This document shows positions 58,106 to 64,000 of a stretch of DNA of 64,000 nt, piece after piece. The DNA lies in contig JANTQA010000063.1 in assembly GCA_027625915.1 (NCBI GenBank), positions 2,170,001 to 2,234,000 of the forward strand. The letters are read 5' to 3'. Numbering within the stretch: the first letter of the stretch is position 1; each line of letters begins with the position of its first letter. Origin of the DNA: Anaeramoeba flamelloides. Taxonomy: Eukaryota; Metamonada; Anaeramoebidae. The translations under genes and the position numbers were made by a program. The notes below the pieces were generated by a model. That model worked only from the letters and a program-made list of their open reading frames with translations. It was not told the DNA's origin and ran no database searches.

Positions 58106-58769
58106 AATAAGACTTTTTTTATGTATTTTTTTCAAAATTATTTAATAATTTATTATTATTTTGTGAATTTCTTTGAAAACCTTGAATTAATAGATTAACA
58201 CTCGTTTAGCATCAATTTGTATATATTATCTGTACCCTTTATAGTTTTATATTTATTATATATAAATAAAAACAATCTTAGGTGTTACTAACTTAATATC
58301 TAAAAAACATGATATTTAATATTTTTCTATTTTATTTAATAGAAATACATGATTAGTTTTTTGAATTTTTATTGTCCTTTTATTTTTTTTATCGTTTTTT
58401 ATTATAGAAAACAAGAATAAAAAGATACAAGAGTATATATAATGATTTTTGGACACTTTGAAAAAAAATTTTACTAATTTACATAGTTTAAATAAGTGTT
58501 GTTGTAAAAAAAAAAATAGTTTTTGTATTTCGATATATGAAAGTAGATTGAAACTCAAAAAGAAATTAGAAATTCTTAGTTTTTAAGACATTGAAAAAAT
58601 CAATAATATCAAAAAAAGACAACGAAAATTTTAATTATTTAGAATAATATTTAAAATTATTAAATGCCAATCTTAATCAATTTAATGAAAACTTAATATA
58701 AAATAGTACTAGGTACAAAGGTAAGGAATATTTAAAAATAATTTGGTATGATAATTACAATATAAAGAA
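58106..58769. other. Intergenic, nothing recognised
   Basis: AT-rich sequence. The minus-strand frame at 58316-58558 is not supported. Confidence 0.4.
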
Positions 58770-59240
58770 ACAGTCATGTGGCAGAGTACCTAACCTATCC
58801 AGAATTTAAAATAATTGAGCAAAATCTTTGATTTTACTCCATTCTTTTAAATTCTGGAAAACCTAATGAAAAGTGTCCTAGGTTTTTTTTACTTTTTTTT
58901 ATAAACCGAAAATTTCTGAAATTTTCTGTTCATTTCAAAAATTAAAAAAAACCTAACGGAAAATCCAAAAAAAAAAATCTTTTTTCAATGTAAAAGAATA
59001 AATAATTCTTTAATAATACAAATAATTGATTCCCTATTTGAAAGATACTCATCAGATTTAAATTTTTTTTAAAATATAATAAACTGACTTCTTGACTAGA
59101 AGAAAAAACTTTTCTGAATTTTTTACTATAAATTTTAGAAAAATATTAACAGAACAATTAGATATTCCAACTTAAATTGTAAAATATCTTGAAAAAAATA
59201 ATTTTTTATCCAAGATCTTTTATTAACCAATACTGTTCAT
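58770..59240. repeat. Repeat D, copy 5 (head plus relic tail)
   Basis: It starts with GTACCTAACCTATCCAGAATT and the inverted partner ATTCTTTTAAATTCTGGAAA. It continues with the CCTAGGTTTTTTTTAC block and then the tail shared with 2036-2310. The same order of head and tail in two copies shows that these form one element. Confidence 0.65.
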
Positions 59241-59399
59241 TATAATTGCAGTTATCTAATGGTAAAAAATTAGCAAATAATTAATTATTTTATTAAAAAA
59301 TTTTTTTATAATCGTGGGGTCTCTATAAATAGTTGATTTAATTTAATTTATCTTTTTTTAGGATTACAAACTTAGGATCTCTCAAAGGTGACCAAAAAG

Positions 59400-60200
59400 G
59401 TTCCCAAAAACTTTTTTTAAATATCAACATTTTTTTTTCTAATTAACCATAGAAGAATAAAAAAGAAGAAATATGCAGAAAAATACATATCTGAGAAAAG
59501 TTGATAATTATGTGAAAGTAAATCTAACCAACCCTTAAATCTTCTTAATATTTGAAAAAAGTTATTCTTTGGTAAAAATATGAGACAAACAATAAGATTC
59601 ATTTTGATCTTGCATTGAAGATCAAGTAAAATTCCAATATAGTTCAATCTGATTTTTCTTTACAATCATTTTCACACTTTCTTTAACATTACTGTTATTT
59701 GAAATCCAAATAAGATTTATTTTTAGTTCGTTTTTGTAGATTTTCAATACTTGAATCTTGTTTTTTTGAGAATTCTTACTTCTCCCAATAAATATCAGAA
59801 AAAAGTACCAAACAAATAAATAGAGATCACCAAAATTACAACCTATTTCTTTGGGAAACTCAATTTAAAAAAGAAAGGAAAGGGAAAATGAAATGAAAAT
59901 TTTTCCCTATTTATTATTTAAATACCAGTAGAGTAACAGAGTTTTTACCAAGAGATCATAGATCTTGAAATGAAAAAAAAAATTAAAAATCAATTAGGTT
60001 TAAAAAAAATCGAAAAATAAAAAAAAAAAAGCAAAAATGGACAAAAATAATTTCAATTTTGAAATATCCAAAATAAATTTTTAACTTTTGATATTTATTC
60101 AAATCCTGGAAACAGATGTAATTCGTATGTTACAAACAGGACACCTTTGACTGGAAAATAGTTGTGGTAAAAAAATTCATAATTTTTAATTCTTGCTTCA
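59400..60200 (+). repeat. Repeat C, copy 3, with an H repeat inside
   Basis: About 59570-59700 matches 4750-4870 and about 59940-60190 matches 4870-5110, including CCTTTGACTGGAAAAT. The H repeat at about 59790-59935 separates the two parts. The minus frame at 59417-59647 lies within this repeat area and is not recognised. Confidence 0.5.
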
Positions 60201-60711
60201 TCAATAATAAAGTACGAAAAATGAATTATTGATTATCAGAGTTTTAGCTTAATACTACACTTTACTTACAATTATATTGTTTTAAAATGAAATTTTACTA
60301 ATAAACACACTCACTTCAATTAAGATCATGTATTACTGTCAATGAGTGAAAAATATAAATATGATTTTAATTGATCCAAAAAAAATATGTAAAAATTATT
60401 CAGCGAATGAGATTAAGCTTTTTGGGAATGGAAATACTTGGAAAATAAGTCTTTTCTGTGTTATCTCATCATGAATGTTTTCAGAAATAGCGAATCGTAA
60501 AAAAATTCAACAAACTTATGAAATAAAATTAAAAAAATAATATTGCATAATAATTTACATTAAAAGTTTTGTCACCCATTAAAAACCAAAAATATTTCAA
60601 TTCCAAGATATTCTATTTAAGTTTTAAAATTCAGTTGTAGATCTTCTTGAATAATTCAACAATATTCTTTTAATTCTGTTGATTCATTTTTTTTTTTGAT
60701 CTAAAACAGAA
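60200..60711. promoter_or_regulatory. Upstream region of the VWA/alpha-kinase gene
   Basis: No gene recognised. A T-run just before the start (about 60688-60698) precedes the ATG by some 14 bases. Confidence 0.3.
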
Positions 60712-62853
60712 ATGAGTGATCCAAAAAAAAAAATTAAAAGAATCAAAAAAAAGAATAAAAAAAACAATAAAAAACCACACAAACATATGAAATTAGATTC
60801 CAATTCAAGTTCATCAAGTTCATCAAGTTCGACAAGTTCTTCCAGTTCGTCAAGTTCGTCAAGTTCATCAAGCTCAGTAAGTTCTTCAAGATCATCAGGT
60901 TCATCAGGTACTAGAAGTTCATCAGTTTCATCAAGTTCAACAGGTTCATCAAGATCATCAATATCTTCAGGTTCGTCAGTTACGTCAAGTTCAACAGGTT
61001 CATCAGGTTCATCAAGTTCATCATATTCATCAAGTACTAGAAGTTCACCAGTTTCATCAAGTATAACAAGATCATCAGGTTCATCAAGATCATCAAGCTC
61101 ATCAGTTTCGTCAAGTTCAAGAAGTTCATCAGTTTTTTCAAGTTCAACAGGTTCATCAAGCCCATCAATTTCATCAATTTCATCAAGATCATCTTCAATT
61201 CCATTTTCGTATCCATTTGAACAAAAAGATAGTATTGATCTTTGTTTTTTATTAGACACAACTGGGACGATGGACAAGTATGTTGAAATGTGTCAAGAAA
61301 AAATCTTTCAGATTATTGATAGGATAAAGGAACAGTTTAACAATGTAGATCTTCGTTTGGCATTTGTAGGTTATAAAGATTTTGATACTGAAAATGAGGA
61401 AGAACGATATGAAATTTTTGATTTTGTTGAAGCAAGTGAAGAGAATATCAAATGGTTTCAAAATTTTCTATCGGGTGTTAAATGCTTTGGGGGTGATGAC
61501 TTTTGTGAGGAGGTGTTAGGGGGGCTACACAAAATATTGTTGCTTGATTGGTGTTCTGTTGTTTCCCTTGTTATTCATTTTACAGATGCACCATGCCATG
61601 GTGAAGAATATCACGATGATGAGGATGACAATTACCCAAATGGCAACCCAAATCATAACGCCCAAGAGATTTTAACAGAAATGAGGGATAGGGGGATCGA
61701 TTACTTTATCAGCGAAATTACACCTCATTTACGTGAAAAGCCAGCTACCGGTATCATGATCACAAAATTTAGAGAACACTATGATGATGCACAAGAACTG
61801 AGATTTATTCAACAGTTCCCAATGGAAGAGAATGCCAATAATTTTATTGATATTGTTTTTGATTCCATAAGACACTCAAAAGATCAGATGGCTATACGTT
61901 CTGATATCCGCTCGGTATGTATTTCAAATGGGCTGAAGAAAAATAAAAGCCATGTGGACAAGTTTTGGAATCCAAAAGAAAAATGTTACTTCAAAAAATA
62001 CATCCCGAAATCCAACTTCATGAAGTTTCTTAATCGTCCCAATACGGCAATTGTATTAAAATCTTTTTCAACCAAAATACAAGTTCCGAAAAAGCCAAGC
62101 AATCAAAAAGGCCGTTTTCGCCAGAATTATAGATGTAGAGCAATTGGGGTGAAGCAGGACATTTGTATTAAGTCAGATATCAAATTATATGGAAGTCTTA
62201 AACAAAAAAAGAAAGTTGCGTTTGATGAAAGTATAAAGTATTACTTAAGTTCCTCATTGGCAAAAATATTTAACTCTATGGGTGTCCCAATGGCAATAAA
62301 TTTTCAAACTGTAAATATTGTTCATTTTGTTAATAGACAAGCAGACAATTTTTATGTATGCGAACCATTTATTGAAAATTATCGTGCTTATGGCAAATGT
62401 GAACCAAACCGAAATAAAAAATGGAAAAGAGATGATCCACTATATGAAATTTCAGAAACCTTTAGTCATTGGGTTTATTATTATACTCAACAAAAAATGT
62501 TAATTGATGTGAAAAAATGCGTTAACTGGTTTTTAAGCGATCCAGTTATTCACTTTGCGAATGGTAAAAAAATTGGCAAATATAGCCAAGGTTTACAAGG
62601 AATTGAAAACTTTTTTGAAAGACATGTGTGCAATTCCCTGTGTAAAAAATTGCATTTAAAAGTACATAGTCTTTCAATAAAAAGCAATAATAATAATATT
62701 GTAAAAATTCCCAATTACAAGAAATTTAATATTTTTTGTTCAAATGATTTTTGTGGTTCCAAAATTGTAATTAGTCAAAACAAATATAACCCAAAAACGC
62801 GATACATTTGTAAGAAATGTAAAAAGTCTCAGACAAAGCCTTTATTTCTTTGA
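60712..62853 (+). CDS. VWA-domain alpha-kinase-like protein (VwkA-like), intronless
   Basis: The protein has 713 residues. Residues 1-28 are lysine-rich and about 30-165 are a serine-rich tract. A von Willebrand A domain follows (about 177-375), with the metal-site motif DTTGT from residue 182, and FTDAPCHG with D292. The C-terminal part resembles an alpha-type (atypical) kinase. It has GRFRQNYRC in the N-lobe, FSHW with H586, and HVCNSLC (H638, C640, C644), which together form the family's structural zinc site. The catalytic loop, normally D-x-Q-G followed by TDP, reads D599-V-K-K then S-D610-P. The glutamine and glycine are replaced and one residue is inserted, so activity is doubtful. A C676-x4-C681 and C700-x2-C703 tail looks like an added zinc ribbon. 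Dictyostelium VwkA regulates myosin II and the contractile vacuole; a similar role here is only inference. The minus-strand acidic frame at 60684-61277 is a shadow of the serine tract. Confidence 0.88.
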   Translation: MSDPKKKIKRIKKKNKKNNKKPHKHMKLDSNSSSSSSSSSTSSSSSSSSSSSSSSVSSSRSSGSSGTRSSSVSSSSTGSSRSSISSGSSVTSSSTGSSGSSSSSYSSSTRSSPVSSSITRSSGSSRSSSSSVSSSSRSSSVFSSSTGSSSPSISSISSRSSSIPFSYPFEQKDSIDLCFLLDTTGTMDKYVEMCQEKIFQIIDRIKEQFNNVDLRLAFVGYKDFDTENEEERYEIFDFVEASEENIKWFQNFLSGVKCFGGDDFCEEVLGGLHKILLLDWCSVVSLVIHFTDAPCHGEEYHDDEDDNYPNGNPNHNAQEILTEMRDRGIDYFISEITPHLREKPATGIMITKFREHYDDAQELRFIQQFPMEENANNFIDIVFDSIRHSKDQMAIRSDIRSVCISNGLKKNKSHVDKFWNPKEKCYFKKYIPKSNFMKFLNRPNTAIVLKSFSTKIQVPKKPSNQKGRFRQNYRCRAIGVKQDICIKSDIKLYGSLKQKKKVAFDESIKYYLSSSLAKIFNSMGVPMAINFQTVNIVHFVNRQADNFYVCEPFIENYRAYGKCEPNRNKKWKRDDPLYEISETFSHWVYYYTQQKMLIDVKKCVNWFLSDPVIHFANGKKIGKYSQGLQGIENFFERHVCNSLCKKLHLKVHSLSIKSNNNNIVKIPNYKKFNIFCSNDFCGSKIVISQNKYNPKTRYICKKCKKSQTKPLFL
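60800..61200 (+). repeat. Serine-codon tract in the VWA/alpha-kinase gene
   Basis: Imperfect TCA-AGT and TCA-GGT units encode the serine-rich region. TCA, TCG, AGT and AGC codons are mixed, which argues for selection on the protein rather than fresh microsatellite growth. Confidence 0.7.
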
Positions 62854-63093
62854 AATTTACAACAGAAAAACTAATAAAAAAAAAAAAAAAATCAAAAATA
62901 ATAATAGTTTATTTGTATATAACAAACTATGATCTTTGATCTTTGATTTTCTTTTGTGAATTTGATACCTTTTAATTTTTTGATGTATTAATATAGTACC
63001 CTATACACAATAACATCCTTGATTCAATTATATTTTATCAGGTTTAAAATAATATTGATATTTTAATAAATTTATTTTCTTATTTGTATTTAA

Positions 63094-63646
63094 GGTTTAC
63101 AATCCCTGAAATTTGAAAAGAGATCATCTTGTGTTAAGGATAGTGACTTGTAAATTTGGTTCTTAGCTGATTGATCTTGGATTTGGTATGGGTTTTATAA
63201 GTGGTTCAAAAAGGCAATTTTTGACAATTTATTTTTTAATTTTCCGAAATCAGAAATGACGAGTATAAGATTAAAATGCTGGAACATAAGTAATAATAAA
63301 ATGCGGTTTTTGGGTTGTTGGTTGAAATTTTTAAATAGGTTTGGTTTTATTTGGTGCTTTTAAAAAAAAATTTTTTTTCATTAAGTTAATTGACAAAAAA
63401 GGATTTGAAAATTTTCTTCTACAACCCAAAAATTTAAATTTATTCTTAAACACCTACCAATCTATTAATCTTACACTCTTCAATTCGGATTTCGGAAAAA
63501 AAAAAAGAAATTGTCAAAAATTGCCGTTTTGAACCACTTATAAAACCCATACCAAATCCAAGATCAATCGGCTAAGAACCAAATTTACAAGTCACTATCC
63601 TCAACGTAAGATAATCTTTTTTTTCAAATTTCAGGGATTGTAAACC
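63094..63646. mobile_element. F element copy 2, TTAA-flanked with long inverted repeats
   Basis: A 553-bp element with left end GGTTTACAATCCCTGAAAT and right end ATTTCAGGGATTGTAAACC. The arms match for about 150 bp or more, including TAGTGACTTGTAAATTTGG and GATCTTGGATTTGGTATGGG with their reverse complements. TTAA lies on both sides (63090-63093 and 63647-63650). There is no gene; the frame at 63341-63532 is within the spacer and right arm. Confidence 0.85.
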
Positions 63647-63650
63647 TTAA

Positions 63651-64000
63651 TCCAGATGTTAATTAAAATAAAATGTTTCAAATATAGTTGTTCCAAGATT
63701 ACCATGAAATTTTTTTCGATATCAAATTTTGATACTGATCGATATTTTTAAATCTTAGAGTATTAGGATAAGAAAGTTTGTTTTGCATTTATTTTTTCTT
63801 AAATAGGTTGATATGAACCTTAATCATCGGTTGTGAAAGAAAAGATTTTATGTTTTTAAGAGTAAATTTTATGTATTTTCTCAGAGAATATTTGATGTTT
63901 ATAGTCATTTTACGTTATTGAAAAAGTCTTTTTGAAAATCAATAAAAATTCTTAAATATTAGTTCCTTTAAAAACAATTTTTTTATTTTCAATAAAATTA
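63651..64000. other. Intergenic to window end
   Basis: No gene or shared repeat recognised. Confidence 0.45.

Noticed and set aside
60684-61277. Minus-strand frame of 197 codons, rich in aspartate, glutamate and leucine
   Set aside because: It is the antisense translation of the serine-codon tract of the VWA/alpha-kinase gene (TCA and AGT repeats read backwards) and has no independent domain.
1-64000. CRISPR arrays, rRNA genes, operons, LTR elements
   Set aside because: No regularly spaced identical repeats, no rRNA-like blocks, no closely packed same-strand genes and no paired long direct repeats with retroviral-type coding were found by eye.

Overview
The window is extremely AT-rich, intron-bearing eukaryotic nuclear DNA, probably from a free-living amoeboid protist. 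Seven protein-coding genes can be supported. Four are housekeeping genes: the CCT1/TCP-1-alpha chaperonin subunit, a Rab8-type GTPase, a WIPI/Atg18 PROPPIN and the ER mannosyltransferase ALG9. One is a TPRA1-family membrane protein that runs to a splice donor and whose last exon I could not find. The last two, an RCC1-BTB protein and a VWA/alpha-kinase (VwkA-like) protein, belong to families I recall as strongly expanded in Anaeramoeba. The lineage call is inference.

Layout: 0-8.1 kb is gene-free and built of decayed interspersed repeats. TPRA1 (minus) lies at 8.8-9.4 kb beside a long-inverted-repeat element. CCT1 spans 14.4-21.4 kb in four exons. Rab8 (six exons, five introns of 92-140 bp) is at 25.6-26.8 kb and the PROPPIN (two exons, 75-bp intron) at 30.3-31.5 kb. 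A foldback element sits at 32.4-33.2 kb inside an older repeat. ALG9 (minus, intronless) is at 37.3-39.0 kb. 39.8-47.1 kb holds MITEs, a nearly pure A/T kilobase, a tRNA-like relic, a CAA tract and a hAT transposase fossil. The RCC1-BTB gene spans 48.3-55.3 kb around one 5.3-kb intron. LINE tails and other relics fill 56.5-60.2 kb, then the intronless VWA/alpha-kinase gene (60.7-62.9 kb) and a TTAA-flanked inverted-repeat element.

The main feature is a layered set of small non-autonomous transposons. I count at least six inverted-repeat families (called T, A, B, F, I and K here), a foldback element, LINE 3' tails, and several repeats of unknown origin (C, D, E, G, H, J, M). Nested insertions leave readable empty sites and target duplications: TA for B and T, TTAA for A and F, and about 18 bp for one LINE tail inside a B copy. 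The three giant introns (2.9, 2.3 and 5.3 kb) each contain such elements, while the element-free introns are 75-191 bp. Insertion is therefore the likely cause of the intron growth.

I see no operons, CRISPR arrays, rRNA genes or LTR elements. Genes are single units separated by kilobases of repeats.
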